NCBI GenBank assembly: GCA_020847555.1 | Contig: JADLBT010000509.1 | Coordinates: 1-55,783 of the forward strand | DNA: 55,783 bases | Source: Gemmataceae bacterium | GTDB taxonomy: Bacteria; Planctomycetota; Planctomycetia; Gemmatales; Gemmataceae | Direction of reading: 5' to 3' | Shown: positions 35,295 through 43,390 of the stretch, piece after piece | Numbering within the stretch: position 1 is the first letter of the stretch | Layout of the letters: every line of letters begins with the position of its first letter | Translations under genes and position numbers: made by a program | Notes under the pieces: model-generated | What the model was told of the DNA's origin: nothing | The model's database searches: none | What the model saw: the letters and a program-made list of their open reading frames with translations, nothing else

Positions 35295-36560
35295 ATGGTC
35301 CTTCTCTGTCGGTCGTGTGTCGTTGGCGTCGCCGTGCCTCCCGGCGCCACTACGGTCGGGTTGAGGTGTCCTCATTGCGGGACCGTCATCGGGCCGCCGA
35401 ACTCCGAGCCGGTTTCCGGCAGCGCCGGCGGCGGTTCGCCTGCAACGCGGCGTACCGTGGTGGTGGGCGCGGCGTTCGTCGCCTGCCTGGCCCTGCCGGT
35501 AGCCCTCTGCCTTTTCCTGCTGACCGGAGACGGGGAGCCCGCTCAGGCCACGCGGGCGGCCGTTGCCGCAGCGCCGCGTGACTGGAAGGTTGCACCCGAC
35601 GCGGCGCCGGGTAGACAGGTGCCGGACAGCCGTGCCGGCAACGGAGAACAGCGAGGCCCCAACGATGCACCGCTGCCATTCCCTGTCACCCTGCTGTCGC
35701 TGGCTGTTGAGGAGGCGGCTGCGGCCGCGCCGCGCCAGCCTCGCGAAGCAACCGCCGAACGACCGCCGCCTCTCGTGCTTCCCGCTCAGCCTCGGCCGGG
35801 TGAACCTGGCATTATGGACAGGGCCAATCCTGCCGATCCGGGGAGTCCTCCCGCGACAGGGCAATCCGAGGCGACGGGCGGCGGGCTGGGCGATCCGACA
35901 ACGCCGAAGGGGCCGAGTCCACAGCCGGGCGCGGCGGAGGTGGTGCCACAGGGAAAAAGTCCGGGGCAGCGCATCAGCTTCCTCGGCAGCGTCGCGGAGG
36001 GCGGGCGCTTCTGCATCATCGCCGACCGCTCTGCCAGCATGCGCGGCAACGCGCTGGAACTGGTCAAGTTCGAGTTGGTGCGGACGCTCAGGAGTATCGG
36101 GCCGGTACACCAGTTCTTCACGATCTTCTTCAACACGCAGGCGTTCCCGCAACCGGGGTTGCGCTGGCTGCCCGGGGGTACGGGCGTGCCGGCCGTGCTG
36201 CCGTGGATCGCGAATATCCGCGGGGACGGAAACACGAACCCGGCCCCGGCCCTGGAGCTGGCCTTTCAGCTGCAGCCCCGGCCGGACGCCATCTTTTTCA
36301 TGACCGATGGCCAGTTCGACCCTCGCGTGGCAGACCGGGTCGCCTTCCTCAACCGGCAGGGGCCGCGCATCCCCATCAACACCATCCTCTTCATCCACGA
36401 AAACCCGTCGCGTCCGCCCGGCCCGGCGCAGGCCATGCGCGACGTGCAGCAGATCCGGCTCGCGGGCGCGCTGCTGCAGCGCATCGCCGTGCAGTCCGGC
36501 GGTAGTTTCCGGGCGGTCGTGGCTCCGCCGAACTTTCCGGGCCGGCCGGGACTGAGGTGA
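35295..36560 (+). CDS. Zinc-ribbon, single-pass, von Willebrand A domain protein
   Basis: 421 residues. The N-terminus is a short zinc ribbon (Cys5, Cys8, Cys25, Cys28: CRSC then CPHC), followed by one membrane helix (about 54-76), a long Pro/Ala-rich linker and a C-terminal vWA domain. The MIDAS motif DxSxS is complete (Asp244, Ser246, Ser248 in ADRSASM), and FFMTDGQFDP holds the later metal-site aspartate. It suggests a membrane-tied metal-dependent protein-binding module, with the vWA domain on the outside. Start ATG at 35295 has only a weak site. No chelatase or MoxR gene is adjacent. A perfect 28-bp palindrome follows. Confidence 0.85.
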   Translation: MVLLCRSCVVGVAVPPGATTVGLRCPHCGTVIGPPNSEPVSGSAGGGSPATRRTVVVGAAFVACLALPVALCLFLLTGDGEPAQATRAAVAAAPRDWKVAPDAAPGRQVPDSRAGNGEQRGPNDAPLPFPVTLLSLAVEEAAAAAPRQPREATAERPPPLVLPAQPRPGEPGIMDRANPADPGSPPATGQSEATGGGLGDPTTPKGPSPQPGAAEVVPQGKSPGQRISFLGSVAEGGRFCIIADRSASMRGNALELVKFELVRTLRSIGPVHQFFTIFFNTQAFPQPGLRWLPGGTGVPAVLPWIANIRGDGNTNPAPALELAFQLQPRPDAIFFMTDGQFDPRVADRVAFLNRQGPRIPINTILFIHENPSRPPGPAQAMRDVQQIRLAGALLQRIAVQSGGSFRAVVAPPNFPGRPGLR

Positions 36561-36666
36561 GGGCGTGGACGCGGCTCGGATAGCATTACTGCCTCCTGCG
36601 CCGCTCAGGAATCCTCGCTGGTGGGTCGTGTCTAACTTCGCATGTCAGCGCGGGTCTTTGTCTCTC

Positions 36667-36743
36667 CCCCGCACCGACGCCTCGGGCGCGGACGGGCGCT
36701 GATCGTTTACGGCGGCGTCCGCGCCCGAGGCGTCGGTGCGGGG
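36667..36743. repeat. Perfect 28-bp inverted repeat between convergent genes
   Basis: Left arm 36667-36694 and right arm 36716-36743 pair without mismatch; arms begin ccccgcaccgacgcctcggg. The loop is 21 nt. No T-run follows on either strand. It begins about 107 nt after the vWA stop and ends four bases before the esterase stop codon region (36747). Confidence 0.85.
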
Positions 36744-36746
36744 CTT

Positions 36747-38747
36747 TCACTTCCGCGTCAGTTTGTCCGCCGCTCCCGCGAGCCGGTAAAGCTGCTCGGT
36801 CCGATCGAAGGCCGGGTCGCGCGCGTTAATCAATGTCAGCTTCACGTTCGGTGCCAGCAGCCCGAGCGCCTCGGGGATGTCGAGGACGCGCAGCACGTTG
36901 AGGAAGATCGGCCCGTCCCTGTGCGACTTCGGCGGATCGATGAGCACCACTTCCTTGATCGACGGCTCAAAGAGCGCGGCGTAAGCGGCGATGATTCCCG
37001 CCTGGCCGACCCCAACGATTCTTCGCACTTCGGGTGTTGGATTGAATTTAGGAATCCCTTTAATCGAGCTGATGAGGTGGTAGAGCTTTTGTTGATCGAT
37101 TGTCCGACCCAGCAGAACGTGTGATCGTTCTACATAATTGGGAGGTGATTTTCGTGTCCACTTGATTCCATCCTCGAATGCGACACCTGCACGGGCTTCC
37201 GGCAACTCGAAGAACCTCGAATAGAACAGAACCCAGGAAAGCCCTTTCTCGGTGTAGGTCTCGCGGAGCTTTGCGAAATTGACCTGCTGCTTCGCGGAAG
37301 AGTCTTCAAGGAAGTACACAGTCAACGGCTTTCCGCCAATCAACTCCCCGTCGTCCATGCGAACGTCGTCCGCGCCAGCGATCTTGGCAGGAAATGCCTG
37401 GAAACACCTGTCCTTGAGTTGCTGGACCAGCTGCTTCTTCCACTCCGCGAACTTCCCCTTCTCCGGCAGCAGCACCTTCGCCCGGGGCACGAACGTCTCG
37501 TCAATGGATGCGTTCCGCGCGTCCTTCGGGATGACGGCGTCGGTCGGGAAGACGCGCAGCACCTTGCCCGGCAGCGGCTTGAATTTCGCCGAATCCTCGA
37601 CCGGCGTGGTCGTGTCGTTCTTGACGTGCTGGTTGATGAATTTGAAGATCGCGACGCGCAGATCCGGCCGGTAGTCGTGGCCGCCCTTGCTAACGTGCTC
37701 GTCCACCAGCTCGCCCTTGCCGTACATCTTGTAGAGCTTGCGCAGCCGTTCGATGATGCGGCGGTTGCCGTCCATCGGGAAGATGCGGTCGTTGTCCGAG
37801 TTGGCGAACAGCAGCGGCCGCGGCGCCACCAGCGCCGCGATCGTCGTCCACTCCCATCCATAGGTGTTGATGAGAAACATGCAGTCGCAGTGGCCGTTGA
37901 TCACCTTGTTCTTGACGTAGCTCTCCAGGTCGCTCATGCCGCTGACCGGCACGGCGCACTTGACGCGCTCGTCGGCGGCGGCGACCCAGAACGTCGCCGC
38001 GCCGCCGCCGCTGATGCCCGTCACGGCGATCCTGTCCGCGTCCACGTCCGGCCGGCTCACCAGGTAGTCGATGCCGCGCACGCCGTTCCAGCACTCGACG
38101 CCCGCGGGCGTGTAGCCCGCCGCCCGCCACCACCAGCGGTTCTCCAGCTTGTCCCTGTCCTTGAGGCCGTACGCCTTCGCGTGGATCCACGGCCGGCCAT
38201 AGGTGCCGTGGTGGACGCCGGGGATCTCGCCCAGCTGCAGCGTGTCGAGGACGAGGCAGACGTAACCGTTCGACGCGAACCACATGCCGTGGTCCTGGAA
38301 CGCCGTCTTGTTCCCGTCGCGGCCCTTGCCCGAGTGCCCGCAGACGTACAGCACCGCCGGCACCTTGCCCCTGGCGTTCTTCGGTCGGTACAGGTTGGCG
38401 GTCACGTACAGGCCCGGCTTGCTCTGGTAGTGCAGCTTTTCGATCACCACCCCCTCGCGTTCGAGCGTGCCGGTGACGGTCGCCCTGAGGGGCGTCTTCT
38501 CGGGCAGCGGCCACAGCCCGAGCATGTCCATGTACTCGCGGTAGAGGCGCGGCCGCTTCTGCTGCCACTCGTCGAGGGTTTTGGCACCGTCGAGAAAGCG
38601 CTGGCCGAGGCGGTCCGTCTCGGCGGCCAGGTACTTCTCGATCATGACGTCACCGGGTTTTGCGTCCTTCGGCGGCTGCCCGGCAGCGGGAGCAGCGACA
38701 GCGAGCAGCGCGGCGACACACAGCGTCAGGGTACGGCGTGCGGGCAT
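36747..38747 (-). CDS. Secreted alpha/beta hydrolase (acetyl-xylan esterase/prolyl-oligopeptidase-like)
   Basis: 666 residues. A signal peptide (1-23) is followed by an alpha/beta-hydrolase domain: oxyanion CGHSGKGRDG, nucleophile Ser246 in GISGGGAATF, an acid loop NSDNDRIFP and His in GGHDYRPDL. Planctomycetes have many such secreted esterases of polysaccharide acetyl groups; the substrate is not known. A second, weaker domain covers the last third. The ATG at 38747 has GGAGAT in front; the longer frame would erase the export signal. Part of the second domain (about 37010-37300) is more AT-rich than the rest. A TATACT box lies upstream. Confidence 0.85.
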   Translation of the reverse strand: MPARRTLTLCVAALLAVAAPAAGQPPKDAKPGDVMIEKYLAAETDRLGQRFLDGAKTLDEWQQKRPRLYREYMDMLGLWPLPEKTPLRATVTGTLEREGVVIEKLHYQSKPGLYVTANLYRPKNARGKVPAVLYVCGHSGKGRDGNKTAFQDHGMWFASNGYVCLVLDTLQLGEIPGVHHGTYGRPWIHAKAYGLKDRDKLENRWWWRAAGYTPAGVECWNGVRGIDYLVSRPDVDADRIAVTGISGGGAATFWVAAADERVKCAVPVSGMSDLESYVKNKVINGHCDCMFLINTYGWEWTTIAALVAPRPLLFANSDNDRIFPMDGNRRIIERLRKLYKMYGKGELVDEHVSKGGHDYRPDLRVAIFKFINQHVKNDTTTPVEDSAKFKPLPGKVLRVFPTDAVIPKDARNASIDETFVPRAKVLLPEKGKFAEWKKQLVQQLKDRCFQAFPAKIAGADDVRMDDGELIGGKPLTVYFLEDSSAKQQVNFAKLRETYTEKGLSWVLFYSRFFELPEARAGVAFEDGIKWTRKSPPNYVERSHVLLGRTIDQQKLYHLISSIKGIPKFNPTPEVRRIVGVGQAGIIAAYAALFEPSIKEVVLIDPPKSHRDGPIFLNVLRVLDIPEALGLLAPNVKLTLINARDPAFDRTEQLYRLAGAADKLTRK

Positions 38748-38783
38748 GGCGGGATCTCCGTTGGCCTCGGATCGTTTCGAGGG

Positions 38784-38789
38784 AGTATA
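38784..38789 (-). promoter_or_regulatory. Candidate -10 box (TATACT) for the esterase gene
   Basis: TATACT on the minus strand, about 37 nt before the esterase ATG; no good -35 box. Confidence 0.3.
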
Positions 38790-39085
38790 AGCGGCGGTGG
38801 GCCGGACGGCGAAGGAAAACGCCAGAGGCCCGACCTCGTCCGGACGAGTCGGTCGGATGAACGGCGCGGGAAAGGGCTTGTAATCGCCCCGCGCCGCCGT
38901 CAAGATAGACCCGATCTTCCGACGCCCGGGAAGGGGAAACCTCGTCTTTGGCGTCCGACTCTGGGCGTGGTTGAACATGATCCGGGTAGAGGGCCGATGC
39001 CTTTACCTCTCACCGTTCCCTGACGACTGTGGCGACCCAGCCCGGAAGGTTGCCCTGCTCCCTCTGAGCGGGACGGGAACGTTCT

Positions 39086-39091
39086 ATACTC
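39086..39091 (+). promoter_or_regulatory. Candidate -10 box (TATACT) for glmS
   Basis: TATACT 35 nt before the glmS ATG; no good -35 box at standard spacing. Confidence 0.3.
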
Positions 39092-39126
39092 TGGCAGCCT
39101 GGCATTGAAAACTGGAGGGGCACTCC

Positions 39127-40953
39127 ATGTGTGGCATCGTCGGGTACACGGGCCGTCGCGAGGCGGTCCCGCTGCTCCTGGAGGGGTTGCGGCGCCTCGA
39201 ATATCGCGGGTACGACAGCGCCGGCGTGGCGACCGTCGCCGGGAACAAGCTGCGCGTTCACAAGAGCGTCGGGCGCATCGCCCGTCTCGGCGAGTTGCTC
39301 GACCAGCAACCGGCCCCCGGCACCGAGGGCATCAGTCACACGCGCTGGGCCACCCACGGTCCGCCCAGCGATCGGAACGCCCACCCGCACGTCGGCGGCG
39401 ACGGGATCGTCGCCGTCGTTCTCTACGGCGTCATCGAGAACTACGTCGCCCTCAAGAAGCAGCTCCAGGCCGAGGGGTACGAGTTCCGCAGCGACACTGA
39501 TAGTGAGGTGATCGCCCACCTGATCGCCAGCTACCTCGACGGCGATCTCGTCGAGGCGGTCCACAAGGCGTGCGGCCGCCTCAAGGGCACCTACGGCCTG
39601 GCGGTCATCAGCCCGCGCTTCCCCGGCGTGGTCGTCGGCGCGCGCCTGGGCAGCCCGCTGGTGCTCGGGATCGGCACCGGCGAGAACTTCCTCGCCAGCG
39701 ACCCCAGCGCCCTGCTCGGGTACACCGACCGCGTCGTCTACCTCGACGACCGCCAGATGTGCGTCCTCACGGCTGACAAGTGGGATCTCGTCACCCCGGG
39801 CCGCGACTGCGCCCCCGCCCAGGTCCACCACCTCGACTGGGATCCCGGCGACGCCGAGAAGGGTGAGTTCTCGCACCACATGCTCAAGGAGATTTACGAG
39901 CAGCCCGAGGTGATCGAGCGGGCGATGGCCGGCCGGCTGAACGAGGAGGAGGGAACCGCCCACTTCGGCGGCCTGAACCTGTCGCCGGCCCAGCTGCGCC
40001 AGATCGACCGGATCATCCTCACCGGCTGCGGCACCAGCTATCACGCCGGCCTGATCGGCGAGTACCTGTTCGAGACGCTGGCGCGTCTGCCGGTCGAGGT
40101 CGAGTATGCATCGGAGTTCCGCTACCGCAACGCGCCGATCGACCGCAACACGATCGTCATCGGCATCACCCAGTCGGGGGAGACGGCCGACACCCTCGCC
40201 GCTCTGCGCGAGTCGAAGCGCAAGGGGATCACGACGCTGGCTTTGTGCAACGTCGTCGGGAGTACAATCGCCCGCGAGGCGGACGGCGGCGTTTACCTGC
40301 ATGCCGGTCCGGAGGTCGGCGTCGCCAGCACCAAGGCGTTCACGGCCCAGGTGACGGTGCTCAACCTGCTCGCCCTGTACCTCGGGCGCATGCGGCATGT
40401 GTCGAGCGTCGCCGGCGCGCGCCTCATCAGCGAGCTGCACGCCCTGCCGGACCTGATCCGCCAGACGCTCCGGTGCCACGACGCCGTCAAGGCGATCGCC
40501 CAGCGCTACTACGAGATGCGCAACTGCCTGTACCTGGGGCGGCAGTACCTGTTCCCGGTGGCGCTGGAGGGGGCGCTGAAGCTCAAGGAGATCAGCTACG
40601 TCCACGCCGAGGGCTACCCGGCGGCCGAGATGAAGCACGGCCCGATCGCGCTCGTCGATGAGCAGACGCCGTCGGTGTTCCTGATCCCGCACAGCGCCGT
40701 CTACGACAAGGTGATGAGCAACCTGGAGGAGATCAAGGCGCGGCACGGGCCGGTGATCGCGGTGGCGTGCGAGGGGGACGAGCGGATCGTTGCCAAGGCG
40801 GACCACGTCATTTACATCCCCGACGCGCCGGACCACCTGCAGCCGCTGCTGGCGGTGATCCCGCTGCAACTGCTCGCCTATCACGTCGCACTGCTGCGCG
40901 GCTGCGACATCGACAAGCCGCGAAACCTGGCCAAGAGCGTGACGGTGGAGTAA
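39127..40953 (+). CDS. glmS: Glutamine--fructose-6-phosphate aminotransferase (isomerizing)
   Basis: 608 residues, full length. Makes glucosamine-6-phosphate, the first step to UDP-GlcNAc. N-terminal glutaminase domain with the nucleophile Cys2 (MCGIVGYTG, and the HTRWATHGPPSDRNAHPH motif), then two SIS isomerase domains: GCGTSYHAGLIGEY, SGETADTLAAL, and GRQYLFPVALEGALKLKEI in the second. The ATG at 39127 must be the start because Cys2 is the active site; GGAGGGG lies upstream. A perfect 24-bp palindrome separates it from the GlmU-like gene, 78 nt after the stop. Confidence 0.97.
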   Translation: MCGIVGYTGRREAVPLLLEGLRRLEYRGYDSAGVATVAGNKLRVHKSVGRIARLGELLDQQPAPGTEGISHTRWATHGPPSDRNAHPHVGGDGIVAVVLYGVIENYVALKKQLQAEGYEFRSDTDSEVIAHLIASYLDGDLVEAVHKACGRLKGTYGLAVISPRFPGVVVGARLGSPLVLGIGTGENFLASDPSALLGYTDRVVYLDDRQMCVLTADKWDLVTPGRDCAPAQVHHLDWDPGDAEKGEFSHHMLKEIYEQPEVIERAMAGRLNEEEGTAHFGGLNLSPAQLRQIDRIILTGCGTSYHAGLIGEYLFETLARLPVEVEYASEFRYRNAPIDRNTIVIGITQSGETADTLAALRESKRKGITTLALCNVVGSTIAREADGGVYLHAGPEVGVASTKAFTAQVTVLNLLALYLGRMRHVSSVAGARLISELHALPDLIRQTLRCHDAVKAIAQRYYEMRNCLYLGRQYLFPVALEGALKLKEISYVHAEGYPAAEMKHGPIALVDEQTPSVFLIPHSAVYDKVMSNLEEIKARHGPVIAVACEGDERIVAKADHVIYIPDAPDHLQPLLAVIPLQLLAYHVALLRGCDIDKPRNLAKSVTVE

Positions 40954-40954
40954 A

Positions 40955-41007
40955 GGCAGGAGGCAGGCGGCACCGCGATCAGTTCGCGGTGCCGCCTGCC
41001 TCCTGCC
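40955..41007. repeat. Perfect 24-bp inverted repeat between glmS and the GlmU-like gene
   Basis: Arms 40955-40978 and 40984-41007 pair without mismatch (ggcaggaggcaggcggcacc in the left arm) with a 5-nt loop. It would cap the glmS mRNA. No T-run. Confidence 0.85.
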
Positions 41008-41031
41008 GGCTGCCCCGAGGGGAATTCGCCT

Positions 41032-42309
41032 ATGCGCATCTGTGTCTTCGAGGATCGGGACGTCGTCAATCTGGAGCCGGTTGCCCTGACGCGCCCGGTG
41101 TTTGACCTGCGCTGCGGCGCCGAGACGCTCCGCGAGCGTCAGGCACGGGCGTTCGCGGCCGACGAGGTCGGCGCCATCGCCCGGCCGCAGCTGGTTGACC
41201 TGTGCCGGCTCGCTCACCCGGGCCTTATCGTCAACAACCGCGACTGGCTGCGCGACGGGACGACGGTCCTCGTCAACGCCCGCTGGCTCCCTCCGCCCGG
41301 TACTGTCGAGAACCCGACTGCGCCGCGCGTCGGCGTCGTCGGCGATGAGGTCGCCTATGTCGTCCTGCCCGCCCAGGCATCGCCCGACTGCACGTTCGCA
41401 ATGATCGACGACTGGGTCGCCGGGTGCCGCGACACCCTGCCTCGCGCCGCGGCGGGCGGAGTTGTGGTGCGCTACCTGTGGGATCTCGTCCACCATAACG
41501 CGCAGGCGCTGCGCGACGACCTCGGCTGGTTCCGGGCGCAGCACGGGACGGGGCCGCGGCCGGCGGGGCTGGCAGTGGTCGGGCCGGACGAGGCGCTCGT
41601 GATTCACCCAACGGCTGCGGTCGATCCGTTCGTCGTGGCGGACACGCGCAACGGGCCGGTGCTGATCGACCGCGACGCCGTCGTCCACTCCTTCAGCCGG
41701 CTGGAAGGGCCGTGCTACATCGGCCCGGGGAGCTGGATCCTCGGCGCCAAGTTCCGCGGCGGGACGGTTGGACCCGGCTGCCGCATCGGCGGCGAGTTCG
41801 AGGCGAGCATCGTCCAGGGGTACAGCAACAAGTATCACGACGGGTTCCTCGGCCACAGCTACCTCGGCGAGTGGGTCAACCTCGCGGCCAGCACCCAGGT
41901 GAGCGACCTGCGCAACGACTACGGCCCGGTCAGCGTCACCGTTAACGGCCAGCGTGTTCAGAGCGGCCTGAGCAAGGTCGGCTCGTTCCTCGGCGACCAC
42001 ACCAAGTCGGGCCTGAATACCCTCCTCAACACCGGAACCACCGCCGGCGTCTTCTGCAACCTGCTGCCGACCGGCAGCCTGCTGCCGCAGCTGGTCCCGT
42101 CGTTCTGCGTCATGGGACCGGGCCAGGTCCAGGAGCGCTGGGATCTGCGGCAGCTCTTCGCGACGGCGAACATCGTGATGGGGCGGCGCGGCCGGGAGCT
42201 GACCGCTACCCACAGCGAGCTGTTCTTCCACCTCTACGACGAGACGGCGGCATATCGGCGCAAGGTCATCCGCGAGAGTGAAATGAAGCGCCTGCGGCGA
42301 AGCATGTGA
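41032..42309 (+). CDS. GlmU-like sugar nucleotidyltransferase/acetyltransferase
   Basis: 425 residues. The shape is an N-terminal nucleotidyltransferase-like half (MRICVFEDRDVVNLEPVALTRPVF, with LVHHNAQALRDDL) and a left-handed beta-helix half with hexapeptide-type turns (VVADTRNGPVLIDRDAVVHSF, and SYLGEWVNLAAS). It matches the GlmU-like group of Bacteroidota-type pyrophosphorylases that make UDP-GlcNAc. Being right after glmS, it is the natural next enzyme; no other GlmU is in the window. GAGGGGA precedes the ATG. Canonical GlmU motifs (GTRM) are not visible, so activity is inferred from family and position. Confidence 0.82.
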   Translation: MRICVFEDRDVVNLEPVALTRPVFDLRCGAETLRERQARAFAADEVGAIARPQLVDLCRLAHPGLIVNNRDWLRDGTTVLVNARWLPPPGTVENPTAPRVGVVGDEVAYVVLPAQASPDCTFAMIDDWVAGCRDTLPRAAAGGVVVRYLWDLVHHNAQALRDDLGWFRAQHGTGPRPAGLAVVGPDEALVIHPTAAVDPFVVADTRNGPVLIDRDAVVHSFSRLEGPCYIGPGSWILGAKFRGGTVGPGCRIGGEFEASIVQGYSNKYHDGFLGHSYLGEWVNLAASTQVSDLRNDYGPVSVTVNGQRVQSGLSKVGSFLGDHTKSGLNTLLNTGTTAGVFCNLLPTGSLLPQLVPSFCVMGPGQVQERWDLRQLFATANIVMGRRGRELTATHSELFFHLYDETAAYRRKVIRESEMKRLRRSM

Positions 42310-42360
42310 GCGTGCGGCAGAGCCCGCCGCGCGCCTTCTCCAGATTTCCCGGCTGGACTT

Positions 42361-42389
42361 TTGTGACGCGGTCGCAATCTGTGTACAAT
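42361..42389 (+). promoter_or_regulatory. Sigma-70-type promoter upstream of rsfS
   Basis: TTGTGA (42361-42366), a 17-nt spacer and TACAAT (42384-42389). It is the best promoter in the window. Transcription would start near 42396, about 440 nt before rsfS. Confidence 0.6.
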
Positions 42390-42832
42390 AACAGTGCTGC
42401 CCTGCCTGGGATGGCGGCGAAATCGCGGTCGGGTGTGAACTCCGACCGTTCCGCCGGTGTCCCGAACAAAGTCAATGGCGGCCCCCGGCGTTGTTCGGGG
42501 TGGCGCAACCTGCCGATTGTGGCGGGTGTGCCGGGCATGCCCGACCCCCGGAACCGTTTGGGGGAAGGAGATTCGCCGCTGACTGCTTGACGCGCCTCAT
42601 CCCCCACGGGATGATGCCAGGTAGGGTGGGGGAAAGGGTCCGCTCGGAACCTTCCGGCCGCGACCCTCCTTCCCTGGTTGGTTCGCCTGCCCGCGAGAAC
42701 GTCCTTCGCGGCGGACACGAGAATCGGACCCTATCCGACCTGGAGGTGACCGACGGCGACAGCGCTAGCGCGACTCAGTGCTCATCGCAACCGGCCCTCC
42801 GGCTCGGAGTCGCATCCGCAGAAGGAGGCCCA
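42390..42832 (+). ncRNA. Long structured leader, or small RNA, upstream of rsfS
   Basis: About 440 nt follow the promoter with no credible gene. Strong hairpins: cggtcgg/ccgaccg (42426-42432 with 42442-42448) inside an outer ggcgg/ccgcc (42413-42417, 42451-42455), then cccgaacaa/ttgttcggg (42461-42469 with 42491-42499). It does not match the RNase P, tmRNA or SRP RNA core sequences that I know. It could be a leader or an independent RNA. Confidence 0.4.
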
Positions 42833-43222
42833 TTGAGCGTCACAGCGATGAGATCGAAACCGCCTCGCACCCTGGCGCCGGTCGCCGATCGCGCCGTCCT
42901 GGCGGCCCGCATCGCCGAGGACAACAAGGCGCGTGATGTCCTCGTCCTCGACATGCGCGGCATCACCCCCCTGTACGACTTCGTCGTGCTTGCGACCGGG
43001 GCCAGCCGCCGCCAGATCCACACCATCACCGAGGAGATCGACGCGGCCCTCCGCGGGCTCGGCGACACCCGCACCTCGATCGACGGCTACGAGGCCAGCA
43101 ACTGGGTGGCGCAGGACTACGGCGACCTCGTCGTCCACCTGTTCGACCCGGAGACGCGGAACTACTACAGCCTCGAAGAACTGTGGGCCGACGCGCCGCG
43201 CGTGGACTGGAAGAGCGACTGA
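42833..43222 (+). CDS. rsfS: Ribosomal silencing factor RsfS
   Basis: 129 residues from a TTG start at 42833, or 124 from the ATG at 42848. The strong GAAGGAGG site (42821-42828) lies four bases before TTG but 19 before ATG, so TTG is favoured. RsfS binds L14 and blocks subunit joining when growth is slow. Motifs: YDFVVLATGASRRQIHTI, with IDGYEASNWVAQDYGDLVVH, and the ending YSLEELWADAP. A perfect hairpin plus a T-run follows the stop, and a well-formed promoter lies about 440 nt upstream. Confidence 0.93.
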   Translation: MSVTAMRSKPPRTLAPVADRAVLAARIAEDNKARDVLVLDMRGITPLYDFVVLATGASRRQIHTITEEIDAALRGLGDTRTSIDGYEASNWVAQDYGDLVVHLFDPETRNYYSLEELWADAPRVDWKSD

Positions 43223-43250
43223 GCGAGTTACCTCAACACCTTTCCCCTCA

Positions 43251-43289
43251 TGCCCACCTGCCTCGGCAGGTGGGCAGAGGTTCTTTTTG
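43251..43289 (+). terminator. Intrinsic terminator of rsfS
   Basis: Perfect 12-bp stem tgcccacctgcc (43251-43262) with ggcaggtgggca (43265-43276), a 2-nt loop and a following ttcttttt run. Confidence 0.8.
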
Positions 43290-43309
43290 TCCCCCAATAC
43301 CCCCACCAG

Positions 43310-43374
43310 GCCCACGGGTCGCGCCCTGCGGGCCAGGCGCTGAACACCCGGCCCGCGGGGCGCGACCCGCGGGC
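43310..43374. repeat. Double palindrome, family B copy, before argS
   Basis: Two 25-nt inverted units (43310-43334 and 43350-43374) match with two changes. It ends 16 nt before the argS ATG. Confidence 0.8.
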
Positions 43375-43390
43375 TTTCGGCTTTTCCCTC

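Larger units (their letters stand above)
38748..39126. other. Divergent promoter region of the esterase and glmS
   Basis: 379 bp. TATACT boxes lie on the minus strand (38789-38784) for the esterase and on the plus strand (39086-39091) for glmS. I looked for the conserved core of the glmS ribozyme and did not see it. No other gene is supported. Confidence 0.45.

Noticed and set aside
38748..39126. glmS ribozyme/riboswitch upstream of glmS
   Set aside because: The conserved ribozyme core was not seen before the ATG; only a promoter-like box.
39010..42231. A 1073-residue minus-strand open frame over glmS and the GlmU-like gene
   Set aside because: Both plus-strand genes are certain; no motif on the reverse.
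42491..42832. A longer N-terminus for RsfS starting at 42491
   Set aside because: The added residues have no similarity to the family, and the GAAGGAGG site sits just before 42833.
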